64,000 nucleotides of DNA, from the NCBI RefSeq assembly GCF_027244095.1, contig NC_069659.1, positions 87,665,501 to 87,729,500 on the forward strand, written 5' to 3'. The translations under genes and the position numbers were made by a program. The stretch is from Hemicordylus capensis (taxonomy: Eukaryota; Chordata; Lepidosauria; Squamata; Cordylidae). Below, in pieces: positions 1 through 13,800 of this stretch. Under the pieces are notes generated by a model. That model was not told the origin of the DNA and ran no database searches. It saw only the letters and a list, made by a program, of their open reading frames with translations. Positions within the stretch are counted from its first letter, which is position 1, and each line of letters opens with the position of its first letter.

Positions 1-1018
1 TTATTATAGGTTTTTAAAGTATGGGCCACTGTGGCAGGTTTTGACTGAATTGTACGAGAATTTATGGCCCCCAGGAGAACATGAGTTCCCCCAATCCCCA
101 GTTTAAGAACTGGCGTCTGTTGTTCTCAGCATTTTTCCTGCTGTCTGCTAACTTCTTGATAAAACGCTCCCATTGGCAACAATATTTTGGAATCTGCCTT
201 TAGTCGTCACAGGGACTTTTAGTTCCCCTGTCTCGCTTTTGGTCATTCAGCACTGTTGCATCCCCATCCCCCCTGCACACACACTTTTTAAAAAAGTTTC
301 CTAAACACCCCAGGCAGTCTGCTCCCAGGCCTATTTGCTCCAGACATGTCACTCTGCTTACATCCATTTGGTTCAGCAGGAAAGTCTTCTAATTTCCCCG
401 GATCCCTTAAATATATTTGGTGGGGCCATTCAGCTGGCTTGATAACAGAGGTGCACCTAGGTAATTTTGGAACCTGGACCTAAAGGCCTTTGGAGGCCTC
501 CCCCTGCAAGTTAAGCATAATCTCCCTACACACATACGGTGACACACACAGTATTTTTATCACATGGATTCTCGAGGGTACAAACAGCAACTGAACTCAC
601 AATAATGTAAGAATATAAAACTGGTATGTTTATGCAAATATCCCTTAGCAGAATCATTTTCCGGTGCAGCATGGGCCAGCAGCACAGCAAGACCACACCA
701 CCTGGGACAGACTAAAGAGGGTTTGGGGGCCCCCAAGGGGTCTGGAGACCCTGGACTTCAGACCGGAGGAGAAGACCGCCTCTGCCTGATAATGCATTCT
801 CACATGACCCCTGCACACAGTGCCACCTCATCCAAATGCCCCACTCTCCAACATTGCCCTCTGCCAACATTGGCCTTTGACACAGTTTGTTGCTGCTGTG
901 TAAGCTTTCTGAGATCTCAAGTTGTATGCTCACAAGTAATGTAGTAGACTTTTTATTTGAACAAGTAATTGGTGTCTATATATGTGTATCAACACCTTTT
1001 AATTTTTCCCCCTTTCAG
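1..1018 (+). other. EVA1C intron sequence with one dispersed repeat
   Basis: Intronic. No exon or complete element is seen. Positions 448-525 are an unclassified interspersed repeat with a reverse-complement copy at about 41130-41205. The rest looks like unique or old intronic sequence. Confidence 0.6.
448..525. repeat. Unclassified dispersed repeat, copy 1
   Basis: The stretch from GAGGTGCACCTAGGTAATTT to AAGTTAAGC is matched at roughly 90 percent, in reverse complement, by 41130-41205. I do not recognise the family. It may be a fragment of a longer LINE or DNA transposon. Confidence 0.6.
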
Positions 1019-1162
1019 ATTGCTTTTCTTACAGAGCTTTAGAAGTATTGTCAAAGAAGTGTTACGGGAAACAGAGGTGTAAAATTACTGCTAACAATCA
1101 TAATTTTGGAAGACCATGTTTGCCTGGTGTGAAAAAATATCTCAATGTCAGCTATGCATGTG
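1019..1162 (+). CDS. EVA1C: EVA1C exon: end of second SUEL lectin domain
   Basis: The acceptor CCCCCTTTCAG at the left edge precedes 144 coding bases, which begin with two bases of a split codon. The encoded segment CFSYRALEVLSKKC has twelve residues between cysteines, as in latrophilin-type SUEL domains. GKQRC, FGRPCLPGVKKYL and SYAC follow. The donor is G|GTAAG. An alternative AG at 1033-1034 would drop the first conserved cysteine, so I prefer 1019. Confidence 0.93.
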
Positions 1163-1746
1163 GTAAGAAAAAAATCTGATAATATTGAAGATCACAATTT
1201 GTGCTTAGGTGCCATAATGCCAAAGCTTCATCTTACGTCTATGATGTTTATTTTACCACCTTTAAATACTAGAATTGGGTACAGCCATAGCCATATGGTT
1301 ACAGTCTTACAACATTTCAATTACTCTCAGTAAAATCTGATTTGAATTCAAACATGTTGGCTTGGATCTGCAGATCCTATTGTTGCCATAATATATGTAG
1401 GCCTGGCATTGTTTCGGTGGGGCCAGTTGCTGAAATCTTTTTTTCTGATGTGATCATTAACCTTGATCTCCATGTGGGAAAGACCTGTGCAATTAGCTTT
1501 GCCCGTGTGGTGCTGGACCTTTAAATGTTACAAAATGTTAGCAGCATAAGATGAAGCCATGATGAGTATCTCCCACTACACTATCGTCATAACATATGAG
1601 GATACCATGGTCATTGGAGAGTATCCTGACTAAATTAATCATGACTAAGCCCCATTGAATTAATAGGATTTAAATTAGTCATGACCAACTTGTCTCATTT
1701 ATTTTAGGCCATTTTGAAGGACTGACATGTAGGAGGTAGACATGGT

Positions 1747-1803
<57 letters not shown>

Positions 1804-4800
1804 ATATTAGTCTTTGGTCCACTGGGATTCTATGGGAAGAAATATGAATCTATGAATATGATAGATATTTAGAGAACTTACATATTCTATGTAATGAAAC
1901 AGCATAAAAAGTGCTATTTTATGGATCCTTTAAAATAGAATTCATTATCCTAATCATAAGTTATGCCATGTTGTTCTTTGTTCCAGGTTGCTAAGAAGAA
2001 AATAGGGATGTGCCGAAATGTGATCCAGCATCCGAATCACACATCCCTTTTAAAATGAGGACATACACAGCCCCTTTAAAGTGGAGAAGAGCATATCCAT
2101 ATCTGCTCCTCCTCCTATTGCCACCATTGCCGTAATCCTGGCGCTCCCCCCAGCTGTGCCTGCATGCCAGTGGGCTATTTCCCAGCTGCCCCCACGCAAT
2201 GTTGGCACACACATGGCTGCTGTGCATGCTGGTGTGATTCGGATGCTGAATCGTGTTTTGAGAACATTCCTAGAAGAAAATAGTCAATGTATGTTAAGAG
2301 AGAGAGCATTTCTTCTGTGGTGCATTGTTTTTGCAGTCAAATATATCAGATACATTGTCAGTCACATTTTTTCTTTCTTGCCTGATTAATTTCAAAGATG
2401 TTTTCTGCAATGCTGTTTTGTAGCAGCCTAGAGCATTTGCAAGTTATTTGCTGCTTTCATTGTTTTGTACGCAGACTAACAGCTGTGAAAAAGGCAGAGT
2501 TTTGGAATGTGTGAAATTCCACACACAGCGATATAGGCTTACAGGTGAAACTCGGAAAATTAGAATATCGTGCAAAAGTCCATTAATTTCAGTAATGCAA
2601 ATTAAAAGGTGAAACTGATATATGAGACAGACGCATTACATGCAAAGCGAGATAAGTCAAGCCTTAATTTGTTATAATGGTGATGATCATGGCGTACAGC
2701 TCATGAAAACCCCAAATCCACAATCTCAGAAAATTAGAATATTACATGGAACCAAGAAGACAAGGATTGAAGAATAGAACAATATCGGACCTCTGAAAAG
2801 TATAAGCATGCATATGTATTCAGTACTTGGTTTGGGCCCCTTTTGCAGCAATTACTGCCTCAGTGCGGCGTGGCATGGATGCTATCAGCCTGTGGCACTG
2901 ATGAGGTATTATGGAAGACCAGGATGCTTCATTAGCGGCCTTTAGCAATTCTACATTGTTTGTTCTCATGTCTCTCATCCTTCTCTTGGCAATGCCCCAT
3001 AGATTCTCTATGGGGTCAGGTCAGGCGAGTTTGCTGGCCAATCAAGCACAGTACACTGTATACTTTTCAGAGGTCCGATATTGTTCTATTCTTCAATCCT
3101 TGTCTTCTTGGTTCCATGTAATATTCTAATTTTCTGAGATTGTGGATTTGGGGTTTTCATGAGCTGTACGCCATGATCATCACCATTATAACAAATTAAG
3201 GCTTGACTTATCTCGCTTTGCATGTAATGCGTCTGTCTCATATATCAGTTTCACCTTTTAATTTGCATTACTGAAATTAATGGACTTTTGCATGATATTC
3301 TAATTTTCCGAGTTTCACTTGTATATGACAAGGTTTCAGGGAGTGACTACAGTAATTCAAGAAAGTCTGTTCATAGATGTTTCTGATCATGGCATTACAT
3401 CCATTTTTCCTTGCTTTGGTTAATGTTATTTTCCAAACTCAACTTTGTGTATAGCAAGTTGCACAGTAAATTTCTTTGCCTCCAGAACAAGGAAGGATAT
3501 AATATAGAAAGTATTTTGTAATTTTAAAAGCCATATACACCAAAATATAAATACACCATACAGGTTATTCTTGGCATTTGTTTAATATATTTTCAAAGTA
3601 TTAGGCAGTTGGCAAGACTATAGACCATAGATCCATAGATCATAGATCTGCTTCCTTCTGAGGGCTTTTTTATGTTTAGTTCCATTGGCTTCTGCACTGA
3701 ACTGCTTGCCGAATCTGAGTGTCCACACCTAGGCCATCTAGTGCATTGTTTGCACTAGTTCATCTGTCTATTTTCTGTCCACACCAAGGGCAAATCATTG
3801 TGGAACATTGAGGATTGTTTGGGGTTCTCGACCTTCCTCTCCACTGTCATCTTTCAGCTTTCCTGCACAGAAGGCAGGAAAGAAACCTCTTAACAATTTA
3901 AATACTACTTTTGTTTGTTTTTGCACTACCACAGCTGCATCTCAAAGACCAAGGTGTAGATTCTTAAAAATCTAAGAGGTGCACTGTCTGTTGTGCACAT
4001 GTATACAGGTTTTGTTGGCTGTGATAGATGACATATAAAGGCTTGTGTTGGAGTATCTTGCCATTACTTACAGGGAGCAGAGGAGGAGATTGTTGTCTTG
4101 CATGATGAATAGGCATGTTATGCACCACAATACAAGAAGGAAGAGAAGTTCTGGAATCTCCTTCTGAGGCCATGGCCTCAATGGGTCTACCCTGCTGGTA
4201 GTAATGTTGTGGTTTGCTTTGTGCTTTGGGTCTGGAATGGATAGAGGTGGATAGGGAATTTCCAGGTGATCAGGGGAACTCTGTTCGAGATCATGGGGAT
4301 ACTTTAACTTCAGCTGTAGAGCCAGTTGACCAACATGCAGCAGCCCCTAGCCATGATTAAATGAGTGGCTATGACCATTGGTAGTTGGCCAATGTGTGCT
4401 GCTACAGGATTTGAAGTAGGGCAGTTTTCAGTGGGTAAAATAATCCTGGAAGTATGCTTTGCAATAGAGCCAGTGCTTCTAAAATGGACAACTTTCCTCA
4501 GGACCATACGAGGGTGTCCCCTCCACTGATTTCAGCTGTGATCTATATATTGTAGTTGTGCATATTAGAAATTGCTGTGGAAGTGGCTTGTGAGTTCTAG
4601 TGGGGTGTGCCACAGTGCTGGGGGTGGGGGGCATTGTATATGGTTGCATCAGGAAGGGGAGATCAGCAAACCATAGGAGCAGCTTAAGATGCAAGCCTAT
4701 GTTGACTACCAAAGAAGGAAAAGGAAACAGATTAGCTTTCTCCAAGTGTTTAATCAAGCATATTTTATTTGCACCATCAAATGGACATAGTATGAAATGT

Positions 4801-7800
4801 TTCTTTTATAACTTCACTCTGTTTCATAGTCTAGGTAGTTGTATTATATAACGACTGAACTGAGCTAATGCCAACTTCACCAATGAGTCTAATTTAAGAA
4901 GTTTGGCTTTTTATTATACAAGGACCAAAGTACAAGAACCAATTAAAGATCAAACTACATATGATATTAAAAACATTTTGAATTAGTGTGCTTAAGGCTG
5001 ATCATGGGGCTATTCTCACGATTAACAAAAATTGGGCTAGGAGAGCCTAGCCCGATTTTTGTTAATCGTAAGAACCACCGGGCTTGCAAGCGAGCCTGGT
5101 GGTTCTTGAGCAGCTAACCAACTCAAGTAGCCCGCCCCTTAGCCCGGGATTGCGGAGTGAGCACTCCGCAAACCCAGGCTATCTGCTCGTGAGTAGCCGC
5201 GGTGCGGCTCTGCGCCACAGCTACTCACAAGTAGACCCCCGACCGGGAGGTGAAAAGCCGCTTTCCAGCTCCGGGGGTTTCCCCAGTATGCCCTGTGCGC
5301 TTGCGCAGGGCATACTGGGGCTTCTGGGGGGCATGCGGCCCCCGCTCCCCCCAGCCCCCACTGGCTCCATCATGGAGCCAGCAATCGTGTGGGCGGCTGA
5401 TCCAGCTGTCCAGAGCTCCCTGCGCGGTCATCTGCGGGGAGAGCGGGCTTAACCCGCTCTCCCCACAGTTTCAGAGAAAGCAGGTCTCACCGATCATGAG
5501 ACCTGCCTCTACGCCTTTTTCTTAACAAAAAAGCCACAGATGACCTTATGCAGATTGGAACAGCAGCATTCAGGTGGCTTAGCCCTTTCTACCTGTGCTG
5601 TGTTCCTGTGAAAAATAGCATGCCCACAAAGCTGATATTATAAATCCTCACATATTGTGGTTCCAGTCTGGATTGGGACTCCCACAACATTCTGTTAAGT
5701 AAGAGACATGGCCAGCCTTAAGTGTGCTAATTTGCAATGCCTTTAATGTAATGTGTGGTTGAACCCTAAAGCTGTATTACACACAAGCATATCATCAACA
5801 CCTAGAGAGAGGTTCAGAACAGAAGTGCTTTCAGTGGCATATGTGAAAACTGTCCTAGATGATCCTTCTGTTTGTTTGTTTTGAGCTCTTTTTGATGGGA
5901 AAGTGGTATCTAAGCTTGAGCTGTATACAAGCAGGAAACATAATTTAACCTGGAAAAGAGTGCAAAATAAACAACAGGGCCTGTTTGCATGGAAGTTGTT
6001 CTGATAAGAGCTGTTGCCTAACAGACACCTGAAGAGCTATTCGTGTGTACAAAATGTGCACACTTTTTAATCTTTGTAAGAGGAATGTGGAAAATGTTCA
6101 AATTAATTGCACTAAAATACATTGGCAGACATGGTTAGAAGAAAAATGATCACTGTCTCCTGATCTATTCCACCTTGAGTTACAGTCAACCTCTAATGGG
6201 GGACGGGGATTTCACTGGGAAGCTGTGGCATTTGTAAGGAAGGAATATACTGTATCTCCCTACCTCACCTTCCCTCCCAATTTTTATATTTAGTTTAATT
6301 GGAGACACACACACACACTGACCAAGCTGTGTGGCTTGTTGATCTGTTGACAGATAGTGCTAACTACCTATAGGGCAGTTCTTTGGGTTCTGCTCTAAAA
6401 GCATTTCATGGGACCACTTGAGCCCTGCTCCTTTTTTTTTTTTTTTTTTGCCAGAACTTTTGCCAGAACTGGACCACTTGCTGAGCACTGAAAGACATAC
6501 TAGAATCATATTAGAAGCTAGAAAGGTTTTCACTTAATACATTTGTGCATAGTTTTCAGAAAAAATGTAGTTGCCAATGTTCAATTGATTGACGTGTTGC
6601 CCTTCTCAGTGTTCTGGGGGAAAAAAATCCCCCTCAATATACACTTTAGCTTAATTTAATACATTGCAAGAGACATATGAAGTGGAATAAAAAGTGGGGC
6701 AATTAGACCATATGCCAGTGCTCTTGGATCAGCTTCTGGGCTCATCTTGAAGTGATGGTGTTTGCCATTACAGTTCAAAATAGCTGGAGACTTGAGGACG
6801 TTAAGGGCCACCTTGCTTTATATAGTTCTCCTCTGCATCTGAGGCCCTGCTTCAGATTCCTCCATCAGCTGAGGTGCAGCAGGAGTCCACAAGGAGTAGG
6901 GACTTCTTGGTTGTGGTACATTTTATGTTATGCCCTCGCTAAGGCAGTCCACCCATCCTCTGCACTTGGTGTTTTAGACATCAACTGACCAGAGCTAACC
7001 ATTATAGCTGAGACCTATCCTTCTAATAAACTATCTCTAAATACTGTATACAGCCAACAAAACCAGTATGAAGATAGAGAGTTAGCAGGAGAAGGGGCAC
7101 TTCCCAGTGTATTGCACAGAGTGCCACATATATGACTATTTGCCCCATGGGCAGAAGTCATGGGGGTGTGTTCGGTGCAATGAGTTCTTGGCTCTCAGGG
7201 AACAAATTCATTCCCTTGAGACCAAGGTGGCAGATCTGGAGAAGCTCAGAGAGACAGAGAGGCATGCGGAAGAGGCCTTCAGGGATGTGGTAGAGGCATC
7301 CCACTCCAGGGCTGATAGCTCCTCTGCTGTCAGGGAGAAGGAAGGTCTCTGGCAAGGAAGACATTGGTCTGAGGAAGAGAGAAATGCTCTTTTAGAAGGG
7401 ACCTCTTCCGTGGAAGATGAGCCCATATCTTCTCGCACAGGGAATATTCCTCTGGGAGGTGGGGACCTCCTTGTAGTGGGTGATTCAATCATTAGAGGTA
7501 TAGAGAGATGGGTTTGTGACCCACGTGTTGACCACACAGTGACTTGCCTGCCTGGTGCGAAGGTTGCGGACATCACTCAGCTTCTAGACAGGCTCTTAGG
7601 CAGTGCTGGGGAGGAGACAGCTGTCATGGTGTACATCAGCACCAACAATGTGGGGAAATGTAGTCAGGAGGTCCTGGAAGCCAAATTTAGGCTGGTAGAT
7701 AGCGTATTGAAGTCCAGGACCCCCAAGGTAGCATTCTCAGAAATGCTACCTGTTCCACGCACAAGTACAGTGAGACAGGCAGAGCTGAGGGGTTTCAATG

Positions 7801-10800
7801 CGTGGATGAGATGTTGGTGCATGGAGGAGGGCTTTAGATTTGTTAGGCACTGGGATACATTTGGGGGCAAGCAAGGCCTGTATAAAAGGGACAGGCTGCA
7901 CTTGAACCAAGATGGAACCAGACTGCTGGCACTTAAAATAAAAAAGGTTGCAGAGCAGCTTTTAAAATGACACCTGGGGAATAGCTGACAGGAGCTGGGC
8001 AGTATCTGGTTTGGCAAATGCCTTCCTTTAAAGTTCGAGGGTGCAAAAGATTCAGATAAAACAGAAGGGGACAGAGTAGAACCACATAAAGAACAGACAG
8101 AAGACTGTGCCAGCTGGTCAAAGAGCCAAAAGAAAGATAGCATACACCAGGTGAGAGATTCAGAAGACAGAATCTAACAAGCTAGAAAACCTAGGTGGAC
8201 TGGAGTCCTCCACAGAAACCCCGTGGGTGACAATACAAGGCCTGAAAGGGAACGTGCTACTGAGGATGTGCTATTGCCCTCCATATCAAAACGCTGAGAG
8301 CGACGGGGAGTTGCGGCAGGAAATCAGGGAGGTGTCAAGGAGAGGCAGGGCTGTAATAATGGGTGTCTTCAGTTATCCACACATAGACTGGGTAAATTCA
8401 CAATCAGGTAATGACAGAGAGGTCAAATTTCTAGATACGCTGAATGACTGTGCCCTAGAACAATTGGTCTTGGAACCAACCAGAGAAAAGGCAACCTTGG
8501 ACTTAATTCTGAGTGGCACCCAGGACCTGGTGCATGATGTCAGTATCGATGACCCTTTAGGGAACAGTGACCATAGTGCCATCAAATTCAGCATACATGC
8601 GGGGAGAGAATCACCAAGGAAGTCTTAACACAGACGTTTTGAATTTCAGAAGAGGAAACTTCTCCAAAATGAGGAGTATGGTGAAAAGAAAGCTGAAAGG
8701 GAAAATCAGGAGAGTCACTTCGCTCCAGAATCCATGGAGTTTACTCAAAACCACAATACTAGAAGCCCAGTTAGATTGTATACCCAAAAGGAGGAAAGGT
8801 ACCACTAAGTCCAGGAGGATGCCAGCATGGATAACAGGTAATCTCAAGCAAGCCATTAAAGGGAAGAAGACTTCCTTCCAGAATTGGAAGGCCTATCCAA
8901 ATGAAGAGAACAGAAAGGAACACAAACTCTGGCAAAAGAAATGCAAGGTAACAATAACAGAGGCAAAAGAGAGTTTGAGGAACATTTAGCTAAAAGTATA
9001 AAGGGGAATAACAAAAACCTCTTTCAATACATCAGAAGCAGGAAACCTGCCAGGAAGGTGGTTGGACCATTAGACAATGAGGGAGTGAAAGGGATTATTT
9101 AGGAGGATATGGAGGTTGCAGAGAAGCTCAATGAGTTCCTTGTGCCTGTCTTCATGGCAGAAGATATAGAGCATATACCTGTTCCTGAAACAGGCTTTTC
9201 GGGGGATGGAGGCTAAAGAACTGAGTCAGATAGAAGTGACAAGAGATGATGTTCTAAACTGTCTGGAAAAACTAAAAACTAACAAATCGCCAGGGCTGGA
9301 TAGCATCCATCCAAGAGTCCTCAAAGAACTCAAATGTGAGATTGCTGACCTCCTTGCTAAAATATATAACTTATCCCTGAAATAGGAATCTGTACCGCAG
9401 GACTCGAAAGTAGCAAATGTGACACCGATTTTCAAAAAGGGATTTGGGGTGATTCGGGAAATTACAGGCCAGTTAGCTTAACGTCCGTTCCATGCAAATT
9501 GATGGAAAGCATCCTCAAGGATAAAATTGTAAAGCACATAGAAGAACAGGCCTTGCTGGGAGAGAACCAGCATGGCTTTTGCAAAGGGAAATCTTGCCTC
9601 ACCAACCTTTTGGAGTTCTTTGAGAGTGTCAACAAGTGTGTGGATCAAGGTGATCCAGTTGACATAGTATACCTGGACTTCCAAAAAGCTTTCAACAAAG
9701 TTCGTCATCAAAGACTCCTGAGGAAACTAGCAGTCATGGGATAAGGGGACAAGTACATGTGTGGATTGCTAACTGGTTGAAGGACAGGAAACAGAGGGTA
9801 GGGATAAATGGAGAGTTTTCACAATGGAGGGAAGTAAGAAGGGATCTGTACTGGGACTGTTGCTTTCTAATTTATTCATAAATGATCTAGAAGTAGGGGT
9901 AAGCAGCGAGGTGGCCAAACTTGCAGATGATACCAAACTCTTCCGGGTAGTGAAATCCAAAATGGATTGTGAGGAGCTCCAAAAGGATGTCTCCAAACGG
10001 GGTGAGTGGGTGACAATGTTGCAAATGCAGTTCAATGTTGGCAAGTGTAAAGTGATGTGCATTGGGACGAAAACCTCCAACTTCAAGTATACACTGATGG
10101 GATTTGAGTTGTCGGTGACTGACCAGGAGAGGGATCTTGGGGTCGTGGTGGACAGCTTGTTGAAAGTGTCGACTCAGTGTGTGGCAGTTGTTAAAAAGGC
10201 CAATTCCATGCTAGGGATCATTAGAAAGGGGATTGAAAATAAAATGGCTAATATTATAATGCCCTTATACAAAACTATGCTGCGGCCACACCTGGAGTAC
10301 TGCGTGCAATTCTGGTCACCACATCTAAAAAAAGGACATTGTAGAACTGGAAAAGGTGCAGAAGAGGGCAACCAGGGGCCTAGAGCACCTTTCTTATGAG
10401 GCAAGGCTACAGCACCTGGGGCTATTTAGTTTAGAAAAAAGACAACTGTGGGGAGACATGATAGAGGTCTATAAAATCATGCATGGTGTGGAGAAAGTGG
10501 AGAGAGAGAAATTCTTCTCCCTCTCACATAACACTAGAACCAGGGGTCATCCCATGAAATTGATTGCCAAGAAATCTAGGACCAACAAACAGAAGTAGTA
10601 GTGTGCATGGTTCGGTTCGGCGCAATGGTAAAGCCCTCCGGACCGGTCCGGAATTCCGGCGGTCTAGAGGTTTGGATGGGCGGGGGACTGTCACTTTAAG
10701 CGGGGTGGGTGGGTGGTAGTACTCCCCCCCCCGCCGCTCTTCCCCCTCCGGCACTGGTACTTTAAAAAATCTTCTTGGGGCGGCAGAGTTCCTCCCTGCC

Positions 10801-13800
10801 GCCCCTGCCCCCGTCGTTGTCCTTCTATGCTTGATACGATGAAGAGCTAGCGGCGTGCATGTGCCCTTCACGGCGTGCGCGCTCATCTCTGCCGCTGGTG
10901 CGCGCCGCATACATCATGCAGCACGCGCGCCAGTGGCGAAGATGAGCACACGCGCCGTGAAGGGCACATGCGCGCCGCTAGCTCTTCATCGTATCAAGCA
11001 TAGAAGGACAACAATGGGGGCAGGGGCGGCAGGGAGGAACACTGCCACCCCAAGAAGATTTTTTAAAGTACCAGCGCTGGAGGGGGAAGAGTGGCGGGGG
11101 GGTAAGTACTACCACTCCCCCCCCCGCTTAAAGTGACAGTCCCCTCAGTGCCGGACCACGCTTCTGTGGTTCCGTGCACATCCCTAAACAGAAGTACTTT
11201 TTCACACAACGCATCATCAACTTGTGGCATTCTCTGCCACAAGATATGGTGACAGCCAACAGGCTTTAAGAGGGGTTTGGATAACTTCATGGAAGAGAGG
11301 TCTATCATCCGCTACTAGTTGGAGGGCTATAGGCCACTTCCAGCCTCAAGGACAGGATGCCTCTGAGTACCAGTTTCAGGGGAGTAACAGCAGGAGAGAA
11401 GGCATGCCCTCAACTCCTCTGCCTGTGGCTTCCAGCGGCATCTGGTGGGCCACTGTGTGAAACAGGATGCTGGACTAGATGGGCCTTGGGCCTGATCCAG
11501 CAGGGTTGTTCTTACGTTCTTAACTGAAGAAGCAACTTTACAGGGGGGCTTTTAATGGGTATTATTTATTTTTCTTTTATTCTACAGAATTCGGTTTTTG
11601 TGTTTACTGTGTTTACTGTTTTAGTGCTCATTATACTGCTGGTTTGTTTTATTGTATTTTGATGTTGGTTGCTTGCTTATAAAAAAGTAGGACATCAAGT
11701 TTTTAATATTAAAAACAATTTTTAAAAGGAAAGCAGGCATGTTCTGGGTTCGAAGAGTGATACCAAATACAACATTTTAAGAGCAGTGGGGTCACTCTAT
11801 AAGTGTCCTCACGGTATTTGATTCAAAAAGGACCTCTTTTCTCTAGGGTCAAGTTCTGAAAAATGGGTTCTTCAAATTTGAAGCAGAAGCTAATTATGCA
11901 CAGTGTTGATTGGCTAGGCCTATAATGTCATCAAGAAACATTCCGCACTTTTAAAAATGACAGACAGTCCACCTTGAAGCATGGCAGACAGGGCAAGATT
12001 GATGGGTGACCCAGCTTTAAGTTTGCTGGTATGCACACCTGTCATTTCATTTGCAAAGCCAAGAGGAAGCTGGACTAACAGGAGCTAATGGGCCACTCAT
12101 GGCAGTAGTTGCTGGAGATAACTGATCTTCATTTATCTTCAAGGAGAATAAAGGATGAATTCCATATTGAGGGTGGGTGAAATGTGTGAGTCTTAAACAA
12201 TGATTGGATCACAGAGAATAAGACCAAAATAGAGAATGTAACTGTGACGAAACGGGGGCTACTCTACGCTTTCCTGGGATCTACCCTCAGTAGAGAGATT
12301 GCTCTGATCACAGTGACTGATCAAGTGATGGGAGACCCCAGTTCACTGTCTAGTCTTCTCTTTCATAATTTGTTGTCTCCAATCTGCAGCAGAATACAGT
12401 AGCAGAATCCTGAAGAGCTGAAGTCTTGGACAAAGGCATTTAGTTCTATTTTTTTAAAATATGGCTTATGCAATTTTTTCTTCAGTCCAAGAAGGATGAT
12501 CTGTGTTTTTTTTGCAAATCTTTGTTGGACCGTCTGAAAATGTCTGTGTGGGACAAAAATAATGAATCAAAAACACACAGGGAGCAATTGGATCCATTCC
12601 AGACACACTGTGTGGTCAGCTTTGACCTCACTGAGCATCCATTTTAGGAGCGGGAGGCAGTTAATTCAGTGAAATGCTGCTCTAAGAGCCAATAGTGCCA
12701 ACCATTTCATTGGCAAGTAGGTACGTGTTAATAACAGTCCATTGCTACATGCTGGGATTTGTAAATCTGTAGGGTGAAGACTTTTTGGATTGCCACCCAT
12801 CCCTGGGGGAAATAAACAGCCTTTGCTAATTTACACAGCTTGTCATATCTAGTACTGTTCAATTGCCTAATACAGAGGATGGTATGAATAGAAAATAAAA
12901 ATAACCACCCCCTAAAAAAAATTTGGATTCTTGACAGGAATTTCTTTGGGACAAAAAAGTAAAGTATGTTTACCAATTATTTGGCAGTTTATAATTTGGT
13001 TTGTCTTACCTAATGTAAGGTGACCACTCAGCCTCATTTAATGAATAATACTTGATTTACAGTGATTTTTTAAAAAGCAGATAACATGTCATTTTTTATT
13101 TCCAGTTCCCAAATTTATATTTGAAGCCGTTGACCCAATGGTTACTAATCTAAATCCTTCTTGGAAGCCAAAAGAAGGTGAATATGGTCATTTTTATGGA
13201 TCGCTACCAGCCTTTGTCTTTAAGTAAGAACCTACAATGGTTTGATCACATAGAATAAGATCAAAATATATAATGCAACTGATCAAGTGATGGGAGACCC
13301 TGGCTTCACTTTACTGATGAATCTTCTGTTTGTATGATGTTAATCTGGTATCTTTGATCTGCAATGGAATGAGGTACTTGAATCCTGAGGTGCTCAAGTG
13401 GACTCCACTGTTTCAGACAGCCAGTGGGGTGTGTGTGTCATTTTTGAATGTTCCCTCATGTAAAGGCTTCCTGAAGAATAAAGCAAAAGCAACAACAACA
13501 ACAACAACAACAAAGACACCTAGCACAACTGGGAGAAACATTCTGTCCCAGCCATCCTTCTCCTTGTAGTGCTACTTTACTTGCAGAGAGTATTTTCCAC
13601 AGGGGACATTACAATGCTCTGTCTGAAAGTCTGCAGTCTGTTCTCCCGTCTCAGGACTCTGCCACCACGTCCATCAGAACAGACGCCTGTGCTTAAAGAA
13701 TGGAAGCAGGCATGTTCTACTCACCCATGAGGAATAGGAAAGATCTAAAATAGAAGTTGCAATTGGTTGCCTCCCCCTTTAATATGAATGTGGTAGGTAT

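Larger units (their letters stand above)
7080..11521 (+). mobile_element. CR1 LINE, near full length, internally damaged
   Basis: A CR1-clade non-LTR retrotransposon in an EVA1C intron. ORF1 is 7107-7970. ORF2 follows as an endonuclease remnant (about 8227-8628) with the SDHSAIKFSI motif, linker pieces (8567-8989) and reverse transcriptase pieces (9499-9744, 9824-10399, 10356-10598). The 3' end (11187-11521) has the family tail GGACTAGATGGGCCTTGGGC...CAGCAGGG and ends TTCTTACGTTCTTA. The N-terminal half of the endonuclease is missing and ORF2 has at least three frame changes, so it is dead. A 591-bp hAT element splits it at 10596-11186. Confidence 0.93.

Noticed and set aside
5084-5525. Overlapping Pro/Gly-rich open frames
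   Set aside because: They lie wholly in the GC-rich hairpin chain and have no start context or domain.
13490-13515. CRISPR-like or regulatory array
   Set aside because: It is a plain (AAC)n microsatellite, and no spaced repeat array was found anywhere in the window.
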